A stretch of DNA of 35,307 bases from Russula earlei (GCA_025769875.1 JAGFNK010000538.1:1-35307); one strand, 5' to 3'. Positions 10,290 through 20,688 are shown, counted from the stretch's first letter. Program-made: numbers and translations. Notes: generated by a model from the letters alone, not told the origin.

Positions 10290-12462
10290 TAATTACATAC
10301 CTACCACAACAGTATTCTTGGCAGACATACAGGGAATGCCCAAAACTTATATTTGATCCAAGAATCCTTCTGGTGGCCAAAAATGGCCTACTTCATCCAA
10401 GACTACATTCAAGGCTGCACCACCTGTCAAGCCAACAAGTCTTCCACACACCCAACTTGCCCCCCAATTTACCCCATTCCCCCAGAATTTCAAAAACCCT
10501 TCCAAACTGTCACCATTGACTGGATTGTTGACCTTCCACCATTGGAAGGGAACAATGCCATCATGACCATTACTGACCATGACTCCACTAAAGTGGCTAT
10601 ATTCATACCTTGCCATAAGGACATGGGAACCCTGCAAATGGCTAAACTATTTTTACAATATGCCTTCCCATGGACCAGAGTCCCCTCCAAGATTATCTCC
10701 GACCACGACTCCCACTTTACCTCCAACCTGTTTCAAGAAGTTTCCCAAATCCTTGGAATCAACCAAAACCTAAGCACTGCCTATCACCCCCAAACCAACG
10801 GACAATCAGAAAGAATCAATCAAACTTTAGAAATGTACCTGCACATCTATACAGGGGAGAAACAAGAAGAATGGGCACACTGGCTCCCCAGAGCCCAATA
10901 CCACTTTAACACTCATAAATCTACCACCACCAGGAAAACCCCATACAAACTCCTCATAGGCTTTAACCCACAAGGACTCAGTACCCAACTCAAATCCAAA
11001 TTCCCTGGAATCCAGGAATGACTTCAAGCGCTAAAAGACATGAGGGAGTTGGTGCAAGAAACAATGAGGAGGACACAAAACAACTGGATCAAAGAAACCA
11101 AATTCAAAGGATTCAAAGAAGGACAGAAGGTTTGGTTGGAAGGTACTAACTTAAAAACTCCCCACCAGTTTCATAAGTTCTGCCCCAAACAGTTCAGCCC
11201 TTTTACCATCACCAAAAGGATCTCTCATGTCACTTATTGACTCCAACTTCCCCCCCAATGGAACATCCATAATGTGTTTCACACCTCCCTCTTATCTCCA
11301 GTCACAGAAACAGCGGAACATGGACCAAACTTCCCTGAACCACCACCTGACTTTCTCTCAGGAGAATATGAAGTTGAAAAAATCACCACTCAATGCACCC
11401 ACAGGGGTCATCTTCAGTACAGGGTCCAATGGAAGGGGTACTCCACAGCAGAAGACACATGGGAACCCCTCTTGAATCTTAAAAATGCTCAAGACGCCAT
11501 CACCATGTTTCATCTGCAACAACCCACCAAACTCCACATTATGTCTACCACTAACTCTGACCCCACAGAAACCCACCACTCAGACGAAAATCTAGATGAC
11601 CTGGAACATCAGTTTCAAGGACTTACGATACAACAACGTACTTTACTCCCCCAAATCAATTCACATAACCCCCCTTCCTATTCAGTCAATGATCCCACTA
11701 TCCCCAACCACGGACACACCATTTTTAACATAGCCACCAGGGAACAACTCTTTTCTGGAATTCTCTCCCCTGGCAACTTCCATGGATTTCAGTTACTTAT
11801 GATGGACCCCCGTTTCTCCAAGTTTCATTTATCTATACAGAGAGCAGTACTTACGGATTTGGTATGGAACCATATCATACAATCAGCCTCCATAAATACC
11901 CCCACTCCTTCAGAGTGGTCGGCCTGGCATCACGAACACGCTACCTCCACTTACAACACTCCCATGTCGTCCCCTGCTCCTAACTCATCCCCTCTGCCTA
12001 TTCTCACCCCTTCCCCCACCATCAAACAAGAACCCCTCTCACCCAAAGTTATCCAACACATCATTGACCAACGCACCTTCATTGTCTCGGATGAGACCAA
12101 GCTCCAGAATCTTGCCACTACCCTCAACCCACTTGCCATCCAAGAAGGAACACCCTCACCAACCCCAACCAAAGCAGATCCCACTCACCCTGGCCCCCCT
12201 TGGTTTGTTTACAAACCTCACATGCATGTTCCCCCTTTTTACATTAACATTAACAGGTGACGACACCTGCTACCTTACTTATGTATCACTTTATACAATG
12301 ACGAACCTATGCTTCTAGGAACTATGGGTCGAGGAGAACCCACTTATGGAGAAGAGCTCATTGCCTGGCCCGTCATCTCTGCCCCCCACCCTTCCACCAC
12401 TGCCTCTGACCTCCACCTCTTAATTGAGGACCATCCTTTCCACTTTGTGTTGAAGCAGATGG

Positions 12463-13426
12463 TGTCATGAACCATTCTCCGGAGAGGGCCCTTGAAGGAC
12501 CCTTCCTTATAGGAGGAAACCCAGCCTCCATGGTGTCACCCTGTTCACATGAGCAAAAGGGGTGAGTAGAGGTGTCCACAATATCGCGCGTGCATTGTTG
12601 CACGAGCGATTCTCGGCACAATCGACATACAGCAAGCCCCACTTAAAGGCAACCCTTTTAACAACAAAAGACAGTATTAGGGCCTTCCTAAAGACCCTTT
12701 GGAACGACCCTAGAAGTTCTACAACAGGCACTAACCTAGTATCAAAGGCCCTACAACGCGTTATTAGACCAACTCTAATAACTATAGAATGGACTATAAG
12801 GCAATACTAAGGACCTTAATAGAAGTATTAGGGTCGACTCTAAGGACCCTAATAGAACTATATAAGGGCCTTATAAGATAACACTATCCCCTAACCAAAC
12901 TACAAGTCTGCAAATGACCGGCCCTAAACTAACTAACAGGAAATGAATCAGGTGCTCGCACGTGCACTAAAGCAGTAAACATGAGGACAATGAAGGCTCT
13001 TACTCATCAGGAGAAGCCTTCTTACTCAGCAGCTTACTGAGCATGACTGAGCATGCTCAGTAAGGGTCCTCCGACTTCTTACTCATCACTCTATTGTGCT
13101 TGATAACAAGGTTATGACTTGTTCCCTATTTAGCAGTTCTCTTGTAGTATATAAGCGCTCAATAAAGTAGCGGACAGTCCTCAGACTGTCCATTTGTTTA
13201 CGGCACTCTCCAACCCTGGGATACTCCTTTAATAGGACCGTCCCCTTGTGACTATCCTGGCCTCTTCCCTGCGTGATTGCTCGACTCTCACAGTAACAAT
13301 ACCTCTCTGGTATCTGTTACTACTCTGGACTCTACTTCTTGCCCACGCAGTCTTGGACGTCTATCGACTCGTCTTCGAGCTTATCCCTCGCTCTTGAACT
13401 GGATAGTTCAACAGTGAGTCTTGACA
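12463..13426 (+). repeat. Solo LTR1, copy B
   Basis: 964 bp, TGTCATGAACC to TCTTGACA, with perfect GATGG duplication (12458-12462 and 13427-13431). TATA box TATATAAG near 13147, followed about 25 nt later by the stem-loop GGACAGTC-CTCA-GACTGTCC (13172-13191). It retains many CpGs (for example ATCGCGCGTGC), so it looks younger than copy A. Confidence 0.93.
13033..13064. promoter_or_regulatory. Palindromic motif in LTR1
   Basis: CTTACTGAGCATG and CATGCTCAGTAAG, 13-bp perfect inverted arms with a 6-nt spacer, upstream of the LTR1 TATA box. The motif is kept in copies A, C, D and E despite divergence around it, as expected for a dimeric-factor site or cruciform. Regulatory role is inference. Confidence 0.45.
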
Positions 13427-14210
13427 GATGGGCGCAGGTTATGATAAGAGCGATAAGATCCTTAAGATCTATCACAAGATATTTCAGTATTGTGTAAGAC
13501 AAGACTATAATTCAGTAATACCTATCACAAGATATCTACAACACGTGATTAGATGCGAGAGATAAGATAGGAAACAGTAAGTACTCACTTCAGTATTGTG
13601 TAAGACAAGACTGAAGTGATCTATCAAAATACGATGCTCTTAAGTACTCCAGAGCATCTCTGAGTACACTGCAAGTAGCTACCATCAATAAGAAACAAAG
13701 ATCATACAAGGATCAGTCGTTAGTAGCTACTGATTGTCATCAATCAACTTATCATTGTAAGTAACGCAGATCTCAGCATATGAGCTGAGCCAGTGATGCC
13801 CAGTCCATGTAACCAACGTGTCAACACGTCTGAGCTGTGATTACATCACAACGTCCCAGGGGTAGTGGTAACACACCAAATCAATGATAATCTCAACACT
13901 TTGATGTTGCTCAAGCTCTCAAAAACCTCCACAACCCTGGTGCTCTTGCCAATGTCTACTGCCTCCATGTCAGTTCATTTCAGCTAAAGGTTTTAGAGGG
14001 CAAACACGTCTCTATCCAAGGGGCCCTAAACGTCCTTCAAGGACAACTCACTGATCACCTCCATGAGATCCAGTCTCACACCAAGGAAACCGCCACCATC
14101 CACAGCCGCCTTCAAGCCAACAACACCTCCATCTGAGTCCATCACCAACTCGATAACCTGATGACCGATGGGGGTTTCACCTGCAGCACTGGGCCATATT
14201 ACTCACTGGC

Positions 14211-15038
14211 TGTCAAGACACATACTGCTGATCACTAAGGACTCAGGAGCAGGTGGGCAAGGGTCGGAACAGATGATACGCGGCGAAGGCGGCGTTGAAC
14301 AAGAGGACGAGCCAAACGACGAGGAGGTACCAGATGGGGACTGGTAGGTGTTGCAAGAGACAGAGGCAAAGGCTGGAGGCCAGTGTAGCGAGGGGCTTTA
14401 AACAAGGCAGTTGTTGAAGAGTACCTTGGAGGCGAGGGAAGTCTTTAAACTGAGCGGTCGCAGGGGAGTACCCAGGAAGATGAGAGTATCACAAATGGAC
14501 AGTCTGACGACTGCCATGCTTCATTGGGGCTTATATACAGTGTACAGGGTCGATTACAAAGAACTGGGACTATTCTAGACTCTTTGGTACCATCCAATAG
14601 GACTATAGAGGCATAAACTTGCTAGTGTCAAGTTTCAGGCTTACTGAGCGCATTACTGATCATTGTGAAGTGATGACATCATTATGATGTCACTGTGGAG
14701 CGCTTAGTGAGCCTATGAGGTCACTGTGGAGTCGCTCAGTCAGCCATGATGTCATTGGAGCCTTGATGACGTCAGATGATTTATGCAACAGTTTCTAAGA
14801 GTTTGTGCCACTGTTTCGGGTCCTTGGTGGCTGGGTGGCCATGTGGCTGCCACGCGATGATTACCCGATTAGGAAACAGGTGCCTGGTCATGTTATAGTG
14901 CCTTTGCAATAGTGATATCTTGTACCGCAGGAGGGATAGCCCAGAAAATGGAAGGGAGTTGGCAATGCAAAGTGAGAGAGGTCTCTCTTGAGTGAAATAG
15001 GACAATCTACGGCCAGGACCTGGCCTTGGTTCGTAACA
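14211..15038 (-). repeat. Solo LTR3, reversed
   Basis: 828 bp in reverse orientation (TGTCAAGACA to GGTTCGTAACA) with a perfect CTGGC duplication (14206-14210 and 15039-15043). It interrupts the Gypsy-1 C-terminal extension and the frame resumes in phase. It is about the length of the forward copy at 8213 and clearly homologous along its length, with substitutions and small indels. Confidence 0.93.
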
Positions 15039-15305
15039 CTGGCAGGGAGCTACGACAAAATTGAGGAGTTAGAAGAACCACCCACTCCTTCTCCTCCACT
15101 ACCCACTCGCCCTCCTCTCTCTCTGACCCCCCCTCTCAAATACCTCCCTCATGTGGTTGACCAGTCCCAAAATGATGCCCCTATGGAATCACCCTCCCAC
15201 TTCCCTCAAATGTTCTCCGACGATGCTAGCACCCCCAACACTCCTCTCACCCCTGCACACATGACCAAGGCACAACATCATCAACTCCAAAAACAACAAC
15301 ATGTT

Positions 15306-15347
15306 TGTAAACACTGTAACACCAGAGGGCACTGGAACAAGGACTGT
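15306..15347 (+). other. CCHC zinc knuckle in the Gypsy-1 extension
   Basis: C-x2-C-x4-H-x4-C (CKHCNTRGHWNKDC) in the pol frame, all four ligands intact even though the normal Gag knuckle of this element has lost its last Cys. A PH-x2-C pattern follows, then after LTR1-C a C-x4-H and a further C, suggesting a two-part zinc module. Confidence 0.8.
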
Positions 15348-15369
15348 AACAAACCTCATACCAACTGTA

Positions 15370-16331
15370 TGTCAAGACTCACTGTTGAACTATCCAGTTC
15401 AAGAGCGAGGGATAAGCTCGAAGACGAGTTGATAGACGTCCAAGACCGCGTGGGCAAGGAGTAGAGTCCAGAGTAGTAACAAATACCAGAGAGGTACTGT
15501 TACTGTGAGAGTAGAACAGTCACGCAGGGAAGAGGCCAGGATAGTCACAAGGGGATGGTCCTTAAAGGAGTATCCCAGGGATGGAGAGTGCCATAAACAA
15601 ATGGACAGTCTGAGGACGGTCCGCTACTTTATTGAGCGCTTATATACTACAAGAGAACTGCTAAATAGGGAACAAGTCATAACCTTGTTATCAAGCACAA
15701 TAGAGTGATGAGTAAGAAGTCGGAGGACCCTTACTGAGCATGCTCAGTCATGCTCAGTAAGCTGCTGAGTAAGAAGGCTTTTCTTGATGAGTAAGAGCTT
15801 CCATTGTCCACGTGTTTACTGCTTTAGTGCACGTGTGAGCCCCTGATTTATTTCCTGTTAGTTAGTTTAGGGCCAGTCATTTGAGGACTTGTAGTTTGGT
15901 TAGGGAATAGTATTATCTTCTAAGGCCCTTATATAGTTCTATTAGGGTCCTTAGAGTCGACCCTAATACCTCTATTAAGGTCCTTAGTATTGCCTTATAG
16001 TTCGTTCTATAGTTATTAGAGTTGGTCTAATAATGCGTTGTAGGGCCTTTGATACTAGGTTAGTGTCTATTGTAGAGCTCCTAGGGTCGTTCCAAAGGGT
16101 CCTTAGGAAGGCCCTAATACTGTCTTTTGTTGCTAGAAGGGTTGCCTTTAAGTGGGGCTTGCTGTATGTCGATTGTGCCAAGAATCGCTCGCGCAACAAT
16201 GCGCGCGTGATATTGTGGACACCTCTACTCACCCCTTTTGCTCGTGTGAACAGGGTGACACCATAGAGGCTGGGTTTCCTCCTATGAGGAAGGGTCCTTC
16301 AAGGGCCCTCTCCAGAGAATGGTTCATGACA
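15370..16331 (-). repeat. Solo LTR1, copy C, reversed
   Basis: 962 bp, TGTCAAGACTC to GGTTCATGACA, with perfect CTGTA duplication (15365-15369 and 16332-16336). It cuts the Gypsy-1 extension just after the CCHC knuckle, and the phase is kept across it. Confidence 0.93.
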
Positions 16332-16490
16332 CTGTAGTGGTCAAGTGGATTGTATCCTCAGGAGAACTCACCAAAGTTACAGAGGTGTCTGCCCCAGGGT
16401 GATGGGGCCCCAGAATCCATGGCCAGAGGTCGAAGGCGATGAACTCCGTGAGTTGGGCCCCGAGACCAATTAGTTCAGAGAACTAAGCAT

Positions 16491-16500
16491 GAAGGGGGCA
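16491..16500 (+). promoter_or_regulatory. Gypsy-1 polypurine tract
   Basis: GAAGGGGGCA, directly upstream of the 3' LTR (16504), is the expected second-strand primer site. It lies 17 bases after the TAG that closes the pol extension. Confidence 0.8.
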
Positions 16501-16503
16501 TGA

Positions 16504-17087
16504 TGTCATGAATTACCCCCTTGTCGGTTTGTCTCTAACCTCTTTTGTTATTGTTTCACTTCTACTATTGTTCTCCCCTGTCACCTTCATTCCCTTACCT
16601 ACCATCCTACCCCTTGATCCTGATGGTCTCTTATTGTTTCGTCTATTGTGTTTCATCTATTGTTCAAGTCTCTTCTGCTATTGGCTCACCTTTATCTATT
16701 GTTCCACATATAGTATTGTACAGCCTCACTACATACAGTATTTAAGCACCTGTAGGAGCTGGGGAATGCCCCAAGCTTAGCTTTGTCCCATTTCCTGTCA
16801 CATCCCTTGCCCTGTACTCTCTCAAATCACAACTTGCTTGTGCTGGCCTACACTTTGCTTGACCTGAGCACACCTCAAGGAACCCTTGTGTTCCTCTTCC
16901 TCCTCTTCTGTGAAACCAGAAGATCGACTCTGTCTGCAGACTGAGTCACTGTCTGACTCAGCCTTGAGACACTAAACCTTTGATCCAGTCTCTCTGAGCC
17001 AGCCCCATTGAACCCTTGAATCAAGTCACAGGGACTTGGCCCCACCAAATCCTGAGCTAACGCTCTTATGGCTGCGACACCATAACA
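16504..17087 (+). repeat. Gypsy-1 3' LTR (family LTR4)
   Basis: 584 bp, starting TGTCATGAATTACCCCC, ending CACCATAACA and followed by TGTGA, the putative right copy of the target duplication. It pairs with the 5' LTR at 4560; it lacks 24 bp in the CT-rich tract and otherwise differs mainly at former CpGs. Self-primer and TATA segments are conserved. Confidence 0.9.
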
Positions 17088-17909
17088 TGTGATCTCTTAC
17101 ATCTTGTGATCCCTTCTGTGTTATCATGTGATCCATACACATCCAGGTAACACTGGATTGCTGTTACTTTCCCTTTGTTTGGTTCTCTTTCCATTTATAT
17201 TCACTTCTTAGTTTCAACTGTGCAATGCTGCGCACTTACTGTGCAGCACAGTTACTTGGTTATGACTCATTCATGGCCTCATTTTTATGACTCCTACTTA
17301 TTATGACTCCTACTATACTAGTAGGACAGTCAAAGTGCAGCTATTGCTGTGCTTCTCCTGTATATATAAGCTCAGTACTTTGTGACCAAAGCCCTAAGCT
17401 TGGTCTCTTGTAGAATCCAACCTACTCTTGTCCAACATATTCACCTGCAACCCACTTCACTCCTAATCCTCAAACCACATCCACATCTCCATCTCACCAA
17501 CTCTTCACACACACCAACTACCATCTACTCTACCTATCCCTTCCTTCCCTAAGAGTCTCTCTTCACTCCCCTGAGAAGAGCTCTCCTCCTTTAAAGACCT
17601 ACCTTCCTCTACTCTCTTTGTGTTGTTCAAAGTCTCTGACAGACTTGAATGCATATAGCTAGTGGAACCAGCCCTAGACTATCCCTTTACAAACTTACCC
17701 TAGCTTCTCAACAGACTGAGTCGTACTAGGAAGGGTCTATTGGCCATAACCTGTTTAGCATAAAACACTTTGACCACTGCAGGGATCCTTACTCTTTATA
17801 CACGGGAACCAGCCTGTTTCTCGAACACATCTCTACTATCAATTTGTCTTTACGCTCGAGAACTGACATGGCTCATCACCATGACAGAGAGAAAGGGCCA
17901 GGATGTACT
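17088..17909. other. Spacer with LTR-like promoter sequence, unassigned
   Basis: About 820 bases without a gene. A TATATATAAG stands near 17352 followed by CT-rich sequence, resembling the promoter and U5 of an LTR, but no matching copy elsewhere in the window and no duplication fix its ends. The last 25 bases (AAGGGCCAGGAT) resemble LTR1 in reverse and may belong with the fragment at 18874. Confidence 0.45.
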
Positions 17910-18873
17910 TGTCATGAACCATTCTCCGGAGAGGGCCCTTGAAGGACCCTTCCTTATAGGAGGAAACCCAGCCTCTATGGTGTCACCCTGTTCACACGAG
18001 CAAAAGGGGTGAGTAGAGGTGTCCACAATATTGCACACGCATTGTTGCGCGAGCGATTCTCGGCACAATCGACATACAGCAAGCCTCACTTAAAGGCAAC
18101 CCTTCTAGCAGCAAAGGACAGTATTAGGGCCTTCCTAAGGACCCTTTGGAACGACTGTAGGAGCTCTACAATAGGCACTAACCTAGTATAAAAGGCCCTA
18201 CAACGCGTTATTAGACCAACTCTAATAACTATAGAATGAACTATAAAGGCAATACTAAGGACCTTAATAGAAGTATTAGGGTCGACTCTAAGGACCCTAA
18301 TAGAACTATATAAGGGCCTTATAAGATAGCACTATTCCCTAACCAAACTACAAGTCCTCAAATGACCGGCCCTAAACTAACTAAACAGAAAATGAATCAG
18401 GTGCTCGCACGTGCACTAAAGCAGTGAACACGTGGACAATGAAAGCTCTTACTCATCAAGAGAAGCCTTCTTACTCAGCAGCTTACTGAGCATGACTGAG
18501 CATGCTCAGTAAGCACACTCTGACTTCTTACTCATCACTCTATTGTGCTTGATAACAAGGTTATGACTTGTTCCCTATTTAGCAGTTCTCTTGTAGTATA
18601 TAAGTGCTCAATAAAGTAGCGGACAGTCCTCAGACTGTCCATTTGTTTACGGCACTCTCCATCCCTGGGATACTCCTTTAAGGACTGTCCCCTTGTGACT
18701 ATCCTGGCCTCTCCTCTGCATGACTGCTCGACTCTCACAGTGACAATACCTCTCTGGTATCTGTTACTACTCTGGACTCTACTTCTTGCCCACGCCATCT
18801 TGGACGTTTATCAACTCGTCTTCGAGCTTATCCCTCGCTCTTGAACTGGATAGTTTAACAGTGAGTGTTGACA
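17910..18873 (+). repeat. Solo LTR1, copy D
   Basis: 964 bp, TGTCATGAACC to GTGTTGACA, with perfect GTACT duplication (17905-17909 and 18874-18878). TATA box and both hairpins are conserved. It abuts an older reversed LTR1 fragment on its right and was probably inserted into it. Confidence 0.93.
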
Positions 18874-19476
18874 GTACTTACTAGATAGGGTGGTCACAAA
18901 AGGAGTACCCTTGGTAGTGGAGTGCCACAAATCAAATGGACAGTCTGAAGACTGTCTGCTACTTTATTGAGCACTTATATACTACAAGGGGAACTACTAA
19001 ATAGAGAACAAGTCATAACCTTGTTATCAAGCACAATTGATGGATGAGTAAGAAGTTGGAGCATGCTTAGTGAGCATGCTCAGTCATGCTCAGTAAGCTG
19101 CTGAGTAAGAAGGCCCCTAATGATGAGTAAGGGCCTTTAGTGTCCATGTGTTCAATGCTTAGTGCACGTGCAAAGCATCTGATTCATTTACTGTTAGTTA
19201 GTTTAGGGCCAGTCATTTGGGGACTTGGGGTAATTGTCATTGGAATAGTGATGCCTATAAGGCCCCTTATATGGTTCTATAAGGGTCCTTAGAGTCAACC
19301 CTAAAATCCATATTAAGGTCCTTAGTATGGTCTTATAGTTCATTCTAAGGTTATTAGAGTTAGTCTAATAATGCATTCTAGGGTCTATAGTATCTTCATT
19401 AATGTCCAATGTACGGCACTTGAGGTCATCCTAAAGGGTCTTTAGGGAGTCTTTAATACTGTCTTTTATTGCTAGA
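18874..19476 (-). repeat. Old LTR1 fragment, reversed
   Basis: Matches copy C from about 15541 to 16133 with many substitutions: the reversed TATA region (CTTATATACTAC) and the GAGCATGCTCAGT core are recognisable. It ends at GCTAGA where the Copia-2 5' LTR begins, so Copia-2 appears to have landed in it. The remainder beyond that point is not found. Confidence 0.75.
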
Positions 19477-19936
19477 TGTTGAGATCAGCACTGGCCTGAG
19501 CCCCAGGTGTGTTGTGATGCAATCACAACTCTGATGCATTGATGCGTTGGATCACCTGGACCGGGCATTACCGGCTTCAGCTCATATGCTGCAGCACATG
19601 TTAGAAACACTGATAGGATGATTTAGAACAATCAGTAGCTAGTTACCACTGATCCTTGGACATACTAAGTGATCCATGATGGTAGTTAGCTGTACTGCAC
19701 TTAGTGGCAGTCTCAGGTACTTCAGAACACCACAAAGCACGTAGATCATTTCAGTTTTGTATCAACCAAACTGAAGTGAGTACTTACTCTATGATATCTT
19801 ATCACTCTGTACTGATAACGCATTGTAGCTATTGTCTGATAGGTACATATTTAATATTAGTTTTGTATCAACCAAACTGAACTATTGTCTGATAGATCTT
19901 AAGGATCTAATCTCCGAACTGTGCCACTTTACATCA
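19477..19936 (+). repeat. Copia-2 5' LTR (family LTR2)
   Basis: About 460 bp, starting TGTTGAGATC and ending in CA directly before the primer site. Homologous to the solo LTR2 at 12448. It contains two copies of TTTTGTATCAACCAAACTGA about 105 bp apart (19755 and 19860) and the motif TGTCTGATAG twice. Confidence 0.82.
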
Positions 19937-19948
19937 GGTTATGGGCCC
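19937..19948 (+). promoter_or_regulatory. Copia-2 primer-binding site, internal initiator-tRNA type
   Basis: GGTTATGGGCCC follows the LTR immediately. The same string follows the LTR of Drosophila copia, which primes from an internal (anticodon stem-loop) fragment of initiator tRNA-Met. Identity is from established knowledge of copia; use here is inferred. Confidence 0.75.
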
Positions 19949-20688
19949 TGCCCATATCTAATCTCCAACACAGAAGATGAACACACAAGCTTACGCTTAC
20001 TCATTTCCTTTCCATTCACATTCATCTCCCTCTTCACAAGCCTCTGTTAATCAGATGACATCTTACTTCTTTGGTCCCTGGAGCTGAAGATCTGACACAT
20101 GCACACATATCTACCACATGTCAAAGATACTGATTTGATCTTCAATTGATCCAGCAATAATTGCTCCACTGGTCCGTATTGGTAATTCACTCCATTACAT
20201 AATGACATTTCATCATGACACTCCCCTTTACCATTCCTATGGGTCTACCCCTGGAGATCTTAGATGCATCTAACTGGGACACTTGGTCATATTGCTTACA
20301 GTCCATCACACAAATAAATGTATATCGCTGTCATCTTACTAAAGCTAAGCCTATTGCTGATAATACTTGGCACTGGTTGGGAAATCAACTTATGTGAATG
20401 ATAAAACTGTAACATTTTGAAAAACAAAATTATTATTTTCATACAAATATGTAGCAAACAATTTGTGAAAATTAATTTTATATTTTGTTACAATACATTC
20501 CTGTTACAAAATGATGAAATAAGTAAATAGTATTGACAAGATTTTAGGACATACATTATATTAAAAAAAAATTAACTTATTTTAAAATTTTGGGTGAAAC
20601 AAAATTGTGAAAAAATCAAAACTGCAAAATTTGGGTTTATAAAAAATGTGGAATAAAAATTTTGAAAATTTTGAAAATTTTGAAAATG

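Larger units (their letters stand above)
6413..11530 (+). pseudogene. pol: Gypsy-1 pol: PR-RT-RNase H-integrase-chromodomain
   Basis: Pol copies the RNA to DNA and integrates it. In order: aspartic protease LLDSGATENFIS (6542), RT from about 7000 with NAPAAFQRAMN and active site YLDN (7490-7501; the second Asp of YxDD is Asn), RNase H (ELETDASQFATGAILF near 7935, TDHANLAHYR at 8150), integrase zinc finger (HNSILGRH then CTTC, 10308-10430), core with TIDWI, SDHDSHF and NGQSER, and a chromodomain (EYEVEKI to DTWEPLLNL, 11365-11490). The frame is in phase throughout once LTR3 (8213) and the CACTG element (9372) are set aside, and is broken only by TGA at 6605, 6878, 6887, 6959, 7178, 7541, 8108, 9129, 9360, 11019 and 11238; several align with Arg in Gypsy-2 or family consensus, as expected for CGA to TGA decay. 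Confidence 0.9.
12448..13898 (-). repeat. Solo Copia LTR2, reversed, split by LTR1-B
   Basis: Two pieces, 12448-12462 and 13432-13898, make one 482-bp LTR whose forward sense starts TGTTGAGAT and ends TTCAACA. It is flanked by a perfect CTTTG duplication (12443-12447 and 13899-13903). It matches the Copia-2 5' LTR at 19477 over most of its length. LTR1-B with its own GATGG duplication sits 15 bp inside it, so the order is Gypsy-1, then LTR2, then LTR1-B. The Gypsy-1 extension frame continues in phase on both sides. Confidence 0.88.
11530..16473 (+). pseudogene. Gypsy-1 C-terminal extension with CCHC zinc knuckle
   Basis: The pol frame does not end after the chromodomain but continues for about 560 codons, in pieces: 11530-12447, 13904-14210, 15044-15369 and 16337-16473, separated by three insertion loci whose removal keeps phase. 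It is Pro/Ser/Thr-rich with an ordered-looking middle (GILSPGNFHGFQLLMMDPRF, about 11757) and a segment after 13904 rich in Leu/His/Gln that may be helical. Near the end is a CCHC knuckle, CKHCNTRGHWNKDC (15306-15347), followed across LTR1-C by further Cys/His residues. TGA stops lie at 12258 and 14134; the frame ends at TAG 16471-16473, 17 bases before the polypurine tract. Function unknown; nucleic-acid binding is a reasonable inference. A 3' open frame could alternatively be a separate ORF in phase. Confidence 0.75.
4560..17087 (+). mobile_element. Gypsy-1: Ty3/Gypsy chromovirus with nested insertions
   Basis: A full-length but defective LTR retrotransposon: 5' LTR (4560-5167), predicted self-primer site, gag, pol in order PR-RT-RNase H-IN-chromodomain, a long C-terminal extension, polypurine tract (16491) and 3' LTR (16504-17087). 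Flanking 5-mers are CGTGA and TGTGA, a target duplication differing at one CpG. Five insertion loci add about 5015 bp: LTR3 at 8213, the CACTG element at 9372, LTR2 with LTR1-B inside at 12448, LTR3 at 14211 and LTR1-C at 15370; without them the element is about 7.5 kb. It cannot be autonomous: gag has frameshifts and a deletion, the RT YxDD is YLDN, and 13 TGA stops interrupt pol. Confidence 0.92.

Noticed and set aside
12562..12810. An 82-codon frame repeated in LTR1 copies B and C (and partly D), possibly an LTR-encoded microprotein
   Set aside because: It begins at GTG, not ATG, is broken in copies A and E, and recurs simply because the LTR recurs; no codon-level conservation could be shown.
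6605..14136. TGA read as a sense codon (recoded stop) in Gypsy-1, since every in-frame stop is TGA
   Set aside because: TGG is used normally for Trp in the same frame, several TGA sites match Arg rather than Trp in relatives, and the CpG-decay pattern of the LTRs explains CGA to TGA without a new code.
16033..16266. Frames inside the reversed LTR1-C
   Set aside because: They are antisense or shadow frames of LTR sequence found in every LTR1 copy.
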